64,000 nucleotides of DNA from Labilibaculum sp. GTDB lineage: Bacteria; Bacteroidota; Bacteroidia; Bacteroidales; Marinifilaceae. The notes beneath the pieces are model-generated. The model was not told where the DNA came from, did no database searches, and worked only from the letters and a program-made list of their open reading frames with translations. The first letter of the stretch is position 1, and the number at the start of each line of letters is the position of its first letter. This document shows, piece by piece, positions 46,156 to 54,921 of this stretch. The position numbers and the translations under genes are program-made. The DNA lies in the NCBI GenBank assembly GCA_016342745.1, contig JAEINT010000013.1, forward strand, positions 1 through 64,000, in the 5' to 3' direction.

Positions 46156-47343
46156 ATGAAATACATAGAAATTATATTTTGGGTAGCATTGTTCATTATT
46201 TTTTATTCTTACTTAGGTTATGGTATACTCCTTTACCTAATTATTAAACTAAGACGATTATTTGGCTTGTCAAAAAAGTTTACTGGAAATCAGGATTATG
46301 AACCTGAAGTAACCTTGTTTGTTGCAGCTTATAACGAGAAAGATTACGTAGACGAAAAGGTGAAGAATTCAAAGAGTTTGAACTATCCTCAAGATAAGGT
46401 AAAACAAGTTTGGCTAACAGATGGTTCCGACGATGGAACTCCAGATATATTGAGAAAATATGATGGTGTAGAAGTTTATCATGAAGATGCTCGAGGAGGA
46501 AAAATTGGAGCAATGAACCGAGGAATGAAGTTTGTAAAAACACCTATTGTTATTTTTTCGGATGGAAATACTACACTTGGTGAAGATTCGATTCAGGAAA
46601 TTGTCAATTTATTTAAAGACCCTAAGGTTGGTTGTGTTTCTGGTGAAAAGAGAATTTATCAAAAGGATGCTGATGCTGCAGCTGGTGCTGGAGAAGGTTT
46701 GTATTGGAAGTATGAGTCTACATTAAAAAAGTGGGATGCAGAATGGTACTCTGTTGTTGGTGCAGCTGGGGAATTGTTTGCTATTAGAACAGAATTATGG
46801 CAAGAGGTCGAAAAAGATACTTTATTGGATGATTTCATTATTTCTCTGCGAGTGGCCATGTCTGGATATACAATTCAATACAATCCGAATGCCTATGCAA
46901 TTGAAACAGCCTCTGCTAATGTAAAAGAAGAGTTGAAGCGTAAGGTTCGTATTTCAGCTGGAGGAATTCAGTCCGTAGTTAGACTAAGTCCACTTTTGAA
47001 TTTGTTTAAGTATGGAAGATTATCATTCCAATACATTTCTCACAGAGTACTGCGTTGGACTTTAACGCCTTTATTATTGTTATTTCTTATTCCGCTAAAT
47101 TTTGTTTTGGCCTATAACTCAGGAATGAACCCAAGTAATATTTATACAATTTTGTTTTATGCACAAATTGCATTTTATGCAGCTGCAATATTAGGATGGT
47201 TTCTTGAGAATAGACAAATTAAAATCAAGGTATTGTTTGTACCTTACTACTTTTTCATAATGAACCTTTCGGTATATTTAGGCTTTCGCCGATATATAAA
47301 AGGAAATCAATCAGTGAAATGGGAAAGAGCCAAGCGTGGTTAA
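46156..47343 (+). CDS. Family 2 glycosyltransferase, last gene of the EPS operon
   Basis: 395 residues. A first membrane helix (about 5-32) is followed by the GT-A domain (PEVTLFVAAYNEKDYVDEKV, LTDGSDDGTPDILRKY, VIFSDGNTTLG, then DDFIISLRVAMSGY and RKVRISAG) and three C-terminal membrane segments. It resembles icaA/BcsA-like and hyaluronan-type processive GT2 enzymes, but the metal-binding motif reads SDGNT. It closes the operon; a perfect 15-bp terminator follows 21 bases later. Confidence 0.87.
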   Translation: MKYIEIIFWVALFIIFYSYLGYGILLYLIIKLRRLFGLSKKFTGNQDYEPEVTLFVAAYNEKDYVDEKVKNSKSLNYPQDKVKQVWLTDGSDDGTPDILRKYDGVEVYHEDARGGKIGAMNRGMKFVKTPIVIFSDGNTTLGEDSIQEIVNLFKDPKVGCVSGEKRIYQKDADAAAGAGEGLYWKYESTLKKWDAEWYSVVGAAGELFAIRTELWQEVEKDTLLDDFIISLRVAMSGYTIQYNPNAYAIETASANVKEELKRKVRISAGGIQSVVRLSPLLNLFKYGRLSFQYISHRVLRWTLTPLLLLFLIPLNFVLAYNSGMNPSNIYTILFYAQIAFYAAAILGWFLENRQIKIKVLFVPYYFFIMNLSVYLGFRRYIKGNQSVKWERAKRG

Positions 47344-47364
47344 GATAAAGCATAATTGAACGAA

Positions 47365-47399
47365 AAAAACAGGAAATACATATCGTATTTCCTGTTTTT
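47365..47399. terminator. Bidirectional terminator of the EPS operon
   Basis: AAAAACAGGAAATAC (47365-47379) and GTATTTCCTGTTTTT (47385-47399) form a perfect 15-bp stem with a 5-base loop. A- and T-runs on the outside let it end both the EPS transcript and the convergent kinase transcript from the minus strand. Confidence 0.85.
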
Positions 47400-47423
47400 C
47401 TATTATTAATAGTTCTAGTGTAA

Positions 47424-48563
47424 TTAATTTTTTGTGATTGGTAAATCTAAAGTGAATGTACTTCCATTATCAATTTGACTTTCAACGGTTATTTTACCTT
47501 CCATTTTTTCTGCAAAACTACCTGCAACCTTAAGTCCAATTCCTCTTCCCGTTTCCCCATTTGTTCCATAAGTTGAAATATGTTCTTTTGCATCAAATAA
47601 TTTAGTTTGATCTTCTTCGGTGATTCCTATTCCAGTATCTACAACCGAAAGGTGTATATGTTCTTCGTTTAGTTTACATTGAACAATTATCTTTCCTCCT
47701 TCTGCTGTGAATTTTAAAGCGTTGGATATTAGGTTTCTAAGAATTGTTTTTGTGAGGTACATGTCTGCAGAAATCTCAATGTTATCTGAAACTTGAGATT
47801 CAAAGCTAATGTTCTTGAGGCTTAGGTTTCGTTTGAAAAGATAGAATGAACTTTCAACTAAGTTCGCAACATTTATTTGTTCGGGCTGCATCTTCAGATT
47901 TCCACTTTGTGATTTAGCCCAACCAAGAAGATTTTCAAGTAAGTTTGATACTTCGTCACTACATTCAACAAGAGTTTGCATTGTTTCTTTGTAATCATCA
48001 CTATCATGTTCAAATATCCCTTTTGATAATAAATCAAGAGTCATTTGAATGTTACCGAGTGGTGATCGCAGATCGTGGCCAATTATAGAGAACATTTTGT
48101 CTTTAAGGCTATTTAAATCGGCAAGGTGATCAGAAGTTTCTTGAAGTTCGTCTCGAGTAAATTTAAGCTCGAGATGGGTTTTAATTCTAATAATCAGCTC
48201 TTCCTTATTAAATGGCTTAGTGATATAATCAACACCACCTAATTCAAATCCTTTTACAATTTTTGATTTTTCGCCAACGGCGGTTAAGAATATAATTGGG
48301 AGATTTTTGTGTTCTTCTTTCGATTTAATAATCTCACAAACCTGAAAACCATCCATTTCTGGCATCATAATATCAAGTAATACAAGGTCTGGTTTAGTTC
48401 TTTCTACCAAATCAATAGCCGACTTACCATTGGTTGCAATTACAATTTTGAAATTAAGTTCTCGCAAAGTAAGCGCAACAATTTTTAAATTATTGGGATT
48501 GTCATCAACAACCAAAACAGTTGGAGTATGCCCTTTGATGTCAATTTTCATATTCGTATTCAC
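47424..48563 (-). CDS. Receiver-histidine kinase (REC-HisKA-HATPase)
   Basis: 379 residues, soluble. The N-terminal receiver (about 14-132) has Asp64 in VLLDIMMPEMDG and Lys in ITKPFNK. HisKA follows with His163 in MFSIIGHDLRSPLGN, then HATPase_c (about 265-376; NLISNALKFTAEG, DTGIGITEEDQ and GRGIGLKVAGSF). Kinases with an N-terminal receiver often act as middle steps of a phosphorelay. It is convergent with the EPS operon and divergent from the H-NOX operon 255 bases away, so it could accept phosphate from the H-NOX-linked hybrid kinase and influence EPS. That link is inferred only from position. Confidence 0.88.
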   Translation of the reverse strand: MNTNMKIDIKGHTPTVLVVDDNPNNLKIVALTLRELNFKIVIATNGKSAIDLVERTKPDLVLLDIMMPEMDGFQVCEIIKSKEEHKNLPIIFLTAVGEKSKIVKGFELGGVDYITKPFNKEELIIRIKTHLELKFTRDELQETSDHLADLNSLKDKMFSIIGHDLRSPLGNIQMTLDLLSKGIFEHDSDDYKETMQTLVECSDEVSNLLENLLGWAKSQSGNLKMQPEQINVANLVESSFYLFKRNLSLKNISFESQVSDNIEISADMYLTKTILRNLISNALKFTAEGGKIIVQCKLNEEHIHLSVVDTGIGITEEDQTKLFDAKEHISTYGTNGETGRGIGLKVAGSFAEKMEGKITVESQIDNGSTFTLDLPITKN

Positions 48564-48818
48564 GCAGAAGCAATTTTAGTTGAGGTTTAAAATAAAGTCA
48601 GTATTTCTAGTAATGATATTGGTTACGTAAAATACCAAGAAGGGTTCAAAAAAAACTAATTTTTATTTGTGAATTTTGATAAATAAAATGAATGAAAATT
48701 TAAACCAAGTTTATTATCTTACGTATTGTATTTATTGCTTAAAATAGGAAAAGATATGTTTTTTCCTGATTTTGAGTTTATTGAAAATTAAGAATACTTA
48801 TAACTTAGATATAAAAAT

Positions 48819-49361
48819 ATGAAAGGATTGATTTTTTGTGAGTTTCTCGAGATGGTAGAAGAGAAATTTGGATATGAAACTGTTGATGAGATTATTGAAA
48901 AATCAAACTTACCTAGTAAAGGGGTCTACACTTCAGTAGGAACCTATTCACATGAAGAAATGTTCTCTCTTGTAGGACAGTTGAGCGTGAATCTAAAAGT
49001 GCCTGTTTCTAAATTGTTTTATACTTATGGTGTATATGTATTTGGGGTTTTTGGGAAAGCGTATAAGGATCTAATCATAGAACATTCAGATGCATTTCAA
49101 TTTTTAAGCAGAGTAGAAGATACCATTCATGTTCAAGTTTTAAAATTATATCCTGAGGCAGAATTACCAACTATTGAGATTAAAAGTCAGGGACCTCACA
49201 AGCTAGAGTTGATTTATACTTCTCAGAGAAAAATGGCTGACTTTGCTGAGGGGTTAATTCAAGGTTGTTTGAATTATTTTAATGAAGATGCTAGTATAAA
49301 CAAAGTAGGTTTAACTGAAGATCAAACTCAAGTTTTATTTACGATCCAGAAAAATGTATGA
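48819..49361 (+). CDS. H-NOX (haem NO/O2-binding) sensor protein
   Basis: 180 residues, typical for bacterial stand-alone H-NOX. The proximal haem ligand is His104 (DTIHVQVLKLYPEAELP) and the propionate-binding Y-x-S-x-R motif is Tyr133-Ser135-Arg137 (YTSQR). The N-terminus MKGLIFCEFLEMVEEKFGYE is the family start. These proteins bind nitric oxide through haem and control a partner kinase or cyclase. The distal pocket does not show an evident Tyr, so NO rather than O2 binding is likelier. The stop overlaps the start of the downstream hybrid kinase by 4 bases, which marks that kinase as the partner. Upstream, 48564-48818 (255 bases) must hold the divergent promoters. Confidence 0.92.
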   Translation: MKGLIFCEFLEMVEEKFGYETVDEIIEKSNLPSKGVYTSVGTYSHEEMFSLVGQLSVNLKVPVSKLFYTYGVYVFGVFGKAYKDLIIEHSDAFQFLSRVEDTIHVQVLKLYPEAELPTIEIKSQGPHKLELIYTSQRKMADFAEGLIQGCLNYFNEDASINKVGLTEDQTQVLFTIQKNV

Positions 49362-52330
49362 GCAAAGAATTTGAACTAATACAACGTAAACTAGAACGAG
49401 AGAAAAAGGCTCGGTTACAGGCGGAAAAATTGCTTGAAGATAAGTCCTTACAACTTTATGAATCTAATCAGCAATTAAAAAGCCTAAATAATAATTTAGA
49501 AACTATTGCTCAGGAGAGAACCAAGAAGTTATTAGAGACAGAGCAAGAGTATTTCACTTTGGTAGAAAGTATTACGGATATTATTTGCAAGGTAAATTTG
49601 CGAGGCGAAATCGTATTTGTAAATCAAATTGCGAGTGCAATTTTAGGTCAGTCTAAAGATAGTTTGATTGGTAAAAGGGTTATCGATTTTGTATCTAAGA
49701 ATTTCAGGAAGAAAATTTTTCAATTTTTTGCTAAACAGTTTATTCAAAAAAACTGTATTAGTTATTTTGAGGTGCCTATCGTTACTGGTCGAAATGATAT
49801 ATTATGGGTGCGTGTTAATGTTCAATTTACAGAGGAACGTTGCAAAAATTGTGATCTAAAAAGATGTTTCCTTGCAGGAGAAACCAATAATGTAAAATCT
49901 GGGCATAATTGCAATTTTAATGAAATAATTATAGTTGCGCATAACATTACTGAGCGCAAGAAGAACGAATTAGAAATTGCAAGAAACTTAAGGCAGCAGG
50001 AAATTCTGTCAGAAATTTCGGTTACTTATAATTCTCTTGAAAATTTTGAGAACAATACAAAAGAGGCTGTTCGCATAATTGGAGAGCACACACAAGTTAG
50101 TAGGGTTTATATTTTTGAAGATAGTATTGATGGTGATCATACAACAAATACTTATGAGTGGTGCAATAATTCGGTAATATCGAAAATTGATGAACTTCAA
50201 AATATTCCTTACAGTAGTATTCCTTCGTGGAAAAGAATGTTGGAAGAGGATGGAATTGTTTTTTCTGAGAATATATCAATGATGCCAGATGATATAAAAG
50301 ATATTCTAGAACCTCAAGGTATTAAATCTATTATTGTCTTACCTCTTGTAATATCTGGTAAAATTTTTGGTTTTATTGGTTTTGATGAATGTAGTCCAAA
50401 TTACAGATGGTCAAAATCAAAAATAGAACTTCTGAAAACCATTAGTAATATCATTTCCACTTCTTTTTTACGCAATAAGGTACAAACGGAATTAGTTATT
50501 AGTGAGAAGGAAAATAGAGGAATTATAGATTCAATTCCTGATGAAATCTTACGACTTAATAGGGAAGGTGAAGTAAGTTCTTATAAGTTAAAATCTGAAG
50601 ATAGTTTATTTTCGAAACTGGAAAATGAATCGTGCAATTCGCTTCAAGATGCTTTGGATGATGATTTGAGTAATTCTTTTATTTCTGGTGTTGAAGAATG
50701 CATTGTAAAAGGGGAGTTTCAATTTGACTTTAGTAGCTTAAATTGGGATAAAATGGAGTATTCTGAGGCTCGATTTGTTAAGCTTAACGCTTCGGAAGTA
50801 TTGGTGATAATTAGAAATGTTACCGAGATAAAAGAAAATGAAAAATTATTGCAAATATCTAAGAATAAAGCAGAGCAAGCTTCTAAGGCAAAGTCGGAGT
50901 TCTTAGCGAATGTTTCGCACGAAATTAGAACTCCTATGAATGCTATTTTGGGTTTTAGTGAGTGGTTACATTCTAATGTTGAAAATCCACAGCATAAAAA
51001 TTATTTGCATACGATTCTGACTAGTGGGCGTAATCTATTGGCGCTAATTAACGATATACTTGATCTTTCCAAGATCGAATCTGGGAAAATGAATATTGAG
51101 TTGGAACCAATGCAATGTTCTGTTATTGTAAATCAAATCAAACAAGTATTTAAGCAAAAATTAGAACTTAAAAATCTTGCTTTTAATATCACGATTGATA
51201 ATTCGGTGCCGAATTACATTTACATGGATGAGGTTCGATTTTATCAGATTCTGTTTAATTTGATAGGTAACGCCATTAAATTTACGGCGAAAGGATACAT
51301 TCATGTTTCGGTAATGGCAGTAAAGACTTCCGATCCAAACTCGATTAATTTATTTATTAATGTAGAGGATACAGGTATTGGAATTAAAGAAGATCAGCAA
51401 GGAGATATATTTAAAGCATTTACACAACAGAGCGGACAAAGTAATCGATATTATGAAGGTACCGGTTTAGGACTTACAATTATTGGAGGGCTATTAAAAA
51501 AGCTAGATGGGGAAGTTTCTTTAATTAGTGAAGTTGGAAAAGGTTCCAAGTTTACAGTTAAATTTAGAAATGTGAAAATTGCTGAGATTAATTCAAAAGA
51601 AGATCAGCAGAAAAAGGATTTGTACAATTTTACTTTAAAACCATGTAAGATTTTAATTGTTGATGATTTGAAGTTTAATATATTGGTTTTAAAAAGGATC
51701 ATTCAATCAGAAGGAGTTACTTTCATGGAAGCTGAAAATGGGGAAGAGGCTCTGGAAGTAATGGAATCGGAACAACCAGATATTGTTTTTATGGATATTC
51801 GAATGCCAGGAATGAATGGATATGATGCCACCGAAATAATTAAAAAGAATCCTGATTGGAATCACATACCTATTGTTGCATTTACTGCTTCTGTAGTAAA
51901 TGAAGAGTTAGAACGTGTACGAGAACTTTTTGATGAATTTTTACAAAAGCCTGTTTTTAGAAAAGATGTTTTTGCTGTTCTTAAAAAGTTCCTTCCAATA
52001 AATGAAATAGATGAAGCAGAAGTAGAAGAGGATGAGAATGAAGAGTTAATGTCTGAAGAATGCAGAGCAAAATTGCCTGAGCTTATAGAAGCTTTAGAAA
52101 ATGGATTTATTAGTGAATGGCAAAAGATTAAAAATGATTTAATTATTTATGAAATCGAAGAATTCAGTCAGAGTTTGTCTGTTTTTGCATTTAAAAAATC
52201 TTGCTACATACTAGATAAATATTGTAGTGAATTAGATTTGGCGATACAATCGTTTGATATAGAGTTGATAGAGGATAGATTGAATCGATTTGATGCGCTA
52301 ATTGAAAATTTGAGAGGACAACTTACTTAA
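49358..52330 (+). CDS. H-NOX-linked hybrid histidine kinase
   Basis: 990 residues, no membrane segment. An N-terminal coiled coil (about 5-62) is followed by PAS (about 64-200) carrying CKNCDLKRC (Cys162, 165, 170) and a further Cys185, a GAF domain (about 215-375), a second PAS-like region (about 380-495), HisKA with His521 in FLANVSHEIRTPMNAI, HATPase_c (about 630-750; NLIGNAIKFTAKG, GTGLGLTIIGG), a receiver with Asp813 (VFMDIRMPGMNG) and a ~130-residue helical C-terminus that may be Hpt-like but shows no clear HxxKG. This fits the H-NOX-associated hybrid kinases that regulate biofilm in other bacteria. The cysteine cluster might sense redox state. The partner H-NOX overlaps it by 4 bases. 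Confidence 0.9.
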   Translation: MSKEFELIQRKLEREKKARLQAEKLLEDKSLQLYESNQQLKSLNNNLETIAQERTKKLLETEQEYFTLVESITDIICKVNLRGEIVFVNQIASAILGQSKDSLIGKRVIDFVSKNFRKKIFQFFAKQFIQKNCISYFEVPIVTGRNDILWVRVNVQFTEERCKNCDLKRCFLAGETNNVKSGHNCNFNEIIIVAHNITERKKNELEIARNLRQQEILSEISVTYNSLENFENNTKEAVRIIGEHTQVSRVYIFEDSIDGDHTTNTYEWCNNSVISKIDELQNIPYSSIPSWKRMLEEDGIVFSENISMMPDDIKDILEPQGIKSIIVLPLVISGKIFGFIGFDECSPNYRWSKSKIELLKTISNIISTSFLRNKVQTELVISEKENRGIIDSIPDEILRLNREGEVSSYKLKSEDSLFSKLENESCNSLQDALDDDLSNSFISGVEECIVKGEFQFDFSSLNWDKMEYSEARFVKLNASEVLVIIRNVTEIKENEKLLQISKNKAEQASKAKSEFLANVSHEIRTPMNAILGFSEWLHSNVENPQHKNYLHTILTSGRNLLALINDILDLSKIESGKMNIELEPMQCSVIVNQIKQVFKQKLELKNLAFNITIDNSVPNYIYMDEVRFYQILFNLIGNAIKFTAKGYIHVSVMAVKTSDPNSINLFINVEDTGIGIKEDQQGDIFKAFTQQSGQSNRYYEGTGLGLTIIGGLLKKLDGEVSLISEVGKGSKFTVKFRNVKIAEINSKEDQQKKDLYNFTLKPCKILIVDDLKFNILVLKRIIQSEGVTFMEAENGEEALEVMESEQPDIVFMDIRMPGMNGYDATEIIKKNPDWNHIPIVAFTASVVNEELERVRELFDEFLQKPVFRKDVFAVLKKFLPINEIDEAEVEEDENEELMSEECRAKLPELIEALENGFISEWQKIKNDLIIYEIEEFSQSLSVFAFKKSCYILDKYCSELDLAIQSFDIELIEDRLNRFDALIENLRGQLT

Positions 52331-52353
52331 ATAATTTCATATGTTGAATAGAG

Positions 52354-52383
52354 CCTTGCAATAATTATTGCGAGGTTTTTTTT
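52354..52383 (+). terminator. Rho-independent terminator after the H-NOX operon
   Basis: CCTTGCAAT (52354-52362) pairs with ATTGCGAGG (52367-52375), followed by eight T residues. It lies 24 bases past the hybrid kinase stop. Confidence 0.85.
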
Positions 52384-52526
52384 GCCTTAAGAATTATTTC
52401 GATGAAGAATTTTGTATCTTAGAATCAAGCCACTTGTTAAAAATCCCTTAATTGTCTGTTCTAAGTTTAGTTATTTTTTAAAGTATTTGTAAAAACAACT
52501 ACTTTAGCAGATCAAAATATCAAATC

Positions 52527-54890
52527 ATGAAGTTAGATCAATTGAAATTAAATATAGATGAAATTCCATTCAAGAAATCGTTAAGTTTTTTGCCTTTAAT
52601 TAACATGTTGAAGGAAGAGAAAAAGAATGGTTTTAATTTGCAGGCAGAATCTATATTGCGTGTGATCGAGGGAAATACATCATTGTTGAAAGCAGATTTT
52701 GACATTAAAGAAGTTGGGAAGTTTGAAAAAGAGATTCATGCATTAATGTCTTATTTTTTTACGCCAACCCAATATAAAAATGACATTGGTGTTGCCTCAA
52801 GTCCTTTCGATGACCATAATTTTTATTTTACTCCGAACTATTTGAAAGTTTATGGGGACGAGAATATTGAAATAGAGATGGTCGAGCAAAAGAAACAAGA
52901 TAAGTGTTACATGACTTTTACAATGTTGATGTATGCTTATTTGATGATTTTACCAAAGTTTTACAAGTTTAATTTGAATATGGACTATCTGTTTATGTAT
53001 CGTATGACCGATAAATTAAATGGCTTAGTTAGGTATTATAAATTAGAGTTTAATGAGAAATGTGTGGATGTCACCCATAATGGACCTATCCCAGTTGCTT
53101 CGGAAGATGATATTCGAGAGATGATTAATGATCCAATGAATTTGGATTTTTGGTTAAAAACAATTCCTCTTAATAATTTTACATTTAGAGGTTTTTTAAC
53201 CTTTCGATATGTTGATGTAACTCAAATTGAGGTAATTTCATCACTTAAATCTCAATTGTTAGAAAAGTCTTCAATTCTTAACAATAATAATTTCAATGAT
53301 TTAGAACAAAACATACGCTCTTTGTTGTCACTGCCTAATTTAAACTTGGGTGTATTGGCTTTAGCAATGTCCCAAGGGAATGTAGATAATCCTGCTGATT
53401 TTTGGCACGGGTTCGTTGACCCTAACATATATAAATGTGATGCTTATCAAGGAACCATTTACGAGGAAGCAGCAAAATCTGGAGCTCCTGTTTTAATTAA
53501 TGACCTTGCTAAAAGGCCTAATTTAAAACCTTTGGAACAAGAGTTGTTAAATTTGGGGATAAGAAATATTAGTATTATACCATTGCATTACGAAGGAGAG
53601 CTCGTTGGTATGATGGAATTGGGTTCACCCAAAGCTTTTGATATCAGCTTTACAAAACTTAGAATAATAAAAGATGTAATTCCTGTTTTCTCTATTGCGG
53701 TAAAAAGAACTAGCGATGAGTTACGAAATAGAATTGAAGCAACCATAAAAGAGGAGTGTACCGCTATTCATCCAAGTGTTGAGTGGAGATTTCAGCAAGC
53801 TGCGGGCAATTTGTTAAATAAGAAGGAGTTGGGTGAGACTGTACAAATGGAGGAGATTGTTTTTAAAGAGGTGCATCCATTATATGGAGCAATTGATGTA
53901 AGACATTCTTCTGTAATTCGAAATCAAACCATTCAGGATGATTTGGTAGAACAATTACAATTGGCTCGTAAAGTGCTGAGAGAGGCCTATGCAGATCGAA
54001 AAATGCCAATTTATGATCAATTAATTTATAAAATTGATTTCTTTATTGATGGAATCAGAAAAGGCTTATCTTCTGGTGATGAAATGAATGTATTGAATTT
54101 TATTCGTCATGATGTTGAGTCTCTATTTCCTCACTTTAAAGAGAATAGTGATTCTTTAATGCTTGCGATTGAAGAATATCATAACAATATCGATTCTGAA
54201 TTGAATATCGTTTATAAGCGAAGAAAAGATTTTGAAGATAGTTTAGGTATCATAAACGATTGTGCGACTGCCTATATTGAGAAAGAACAAGAGAAAGCCC
54301 AAGAAATGTTTCCTCATTATTTTGAGAAATATCGGACGGATGGTGTTGAACACAATATTTATATTGGACAAAGTATTTCGGAACAAAAGCCTTTTGATCG
54401 TATTTACTTGAAGAATTTGCGTCTATGGCAACTGATTGTAAGTGCTGAGTTAGCAAGAAAAACAGAATCCCTAAAAGGAAGCTTACCGATCGATTTGGAT
54501 GTTACTGGTTTAATTTTGGTACACAGCCAACCATTGGCAATCAGATTTAGACAAGATGAGAAAAAGTTCGATGTGGATGGCGCCTATAATATTCGTTATG
54601 AGATTGTTAAGAAGAGAATTGACAAGGCTGAAATAAAGGGAACAAATGAGCGTTTAACCCAACCAGGTAAGCTTGCTATTATCTTTAGTCAAGAAGGAGA
54701 AATGGTTGAATACCAGCGTTATTTAGAATATTTAGTGGCGAAAGGATATTTTGAAGATGATATTGAGCATCTTCAACTTGAAGATCTACAAGGAGTGTAT
54801 GGTTTAAGAGCTATTCGAGTAACAGTTAAAAAGGGTGTTGAACCCAAGGAAGCACTAGTTGTCGCTAAGGAACTAAAATTGAACGATTAA
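52527..54890 (+). CDS. Large GAF-domain protein of unknown function
   Basis: 787 residues, soluble, without a signal peptide or catalytic domain I recognise. A GAF domain lies at about 275-400 (NFNDLEQNIRSLLSLPNLNL, GAPVLINDLAKRPNLKPLEQ, NISIIPLHYEGELVGMMELG). The N-terminal ~260 residues (MLMYAYLMILPKFYKFNLNM, YYKLEFNEKCVDVTHNGPIP) and the helical C-terminal half (RQARKVLREAY-like, then a final ~130 residues with GLRAIRVTVKKG) look family-specific. Such proteins occur as full-length conserved unknowns in Bacteroidota. Placement after the H-NOX operon suggests signalling, but a terminator separates them. Confidence 0.7.
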   Translation: MKLDQLKLNIDEIPFKKSLSFLPLINMLKEEKKNGFNLQAESILRVIEGNTSLLKADFDIKEVGKFEKEIHALMSYFFTPTQYKNDIGVASSPFDDHNFYFTPNYLKVYGDENIEIEMVEQKKQDKCYMTFTMLMYAYLMILPKFYKFNLNMDYLFMYRMTDKLNGLVRYYKLEFNEKCVDVTHNGPIPVASEDDIREMINDPMNLDFWLKTIPLNNFTFRGFLTFRYVDVTQIEVISSLKSQLLEKSSILNNNNFNDLEQNIRSLLSLPNLNLGVLALAMSQGNVDNPADFWHGFVDPNIYKCDAYQGTIYEEAAKSGAPVLINDLAKRPNLKPLEQELLNLGIRNISIIPLHYEGELVGMMELGSPKAFDISFTKLRIIKDVIPVFSIAVKRTSDELRNRIEATIKEECTAIHPSVEWRFQQAAGNLLNKKELGETVQMEEIVFKEVHPLYGAIDVRHSSVIRNQTIQDDLVEQLQLARKVLREAYADRKMPIYDQLIYKIDFFIDGIRKGLSSGDEMNVLNFIRHDVESLFPHFKENSDSLMLAIEEYHNNIDSELNIVYKRRKDFEDSLGIINDCATAYIEKEQEKAQEMFPHYFEKYRTDGVEHNIYIGQSISEQKPFDRIYLKNLRLWQLIVSAELARKTESLKGSLPIDLDVTGLILVHSQPLAIRFRQDEKKFDVDGAYNIRYEIVKKRIDKAEIKGTNERLTQPGKLAIIFSQEGEMVEYQRYLEYLVAKGYFEDDIEHLQLEDLQGVYGLRAIRVTVKKGVEPKEALVVAKELKLND

Positions 54891-54921
54891 ATATATTATT
54901 CATAAGAAGTTACATAATTTT

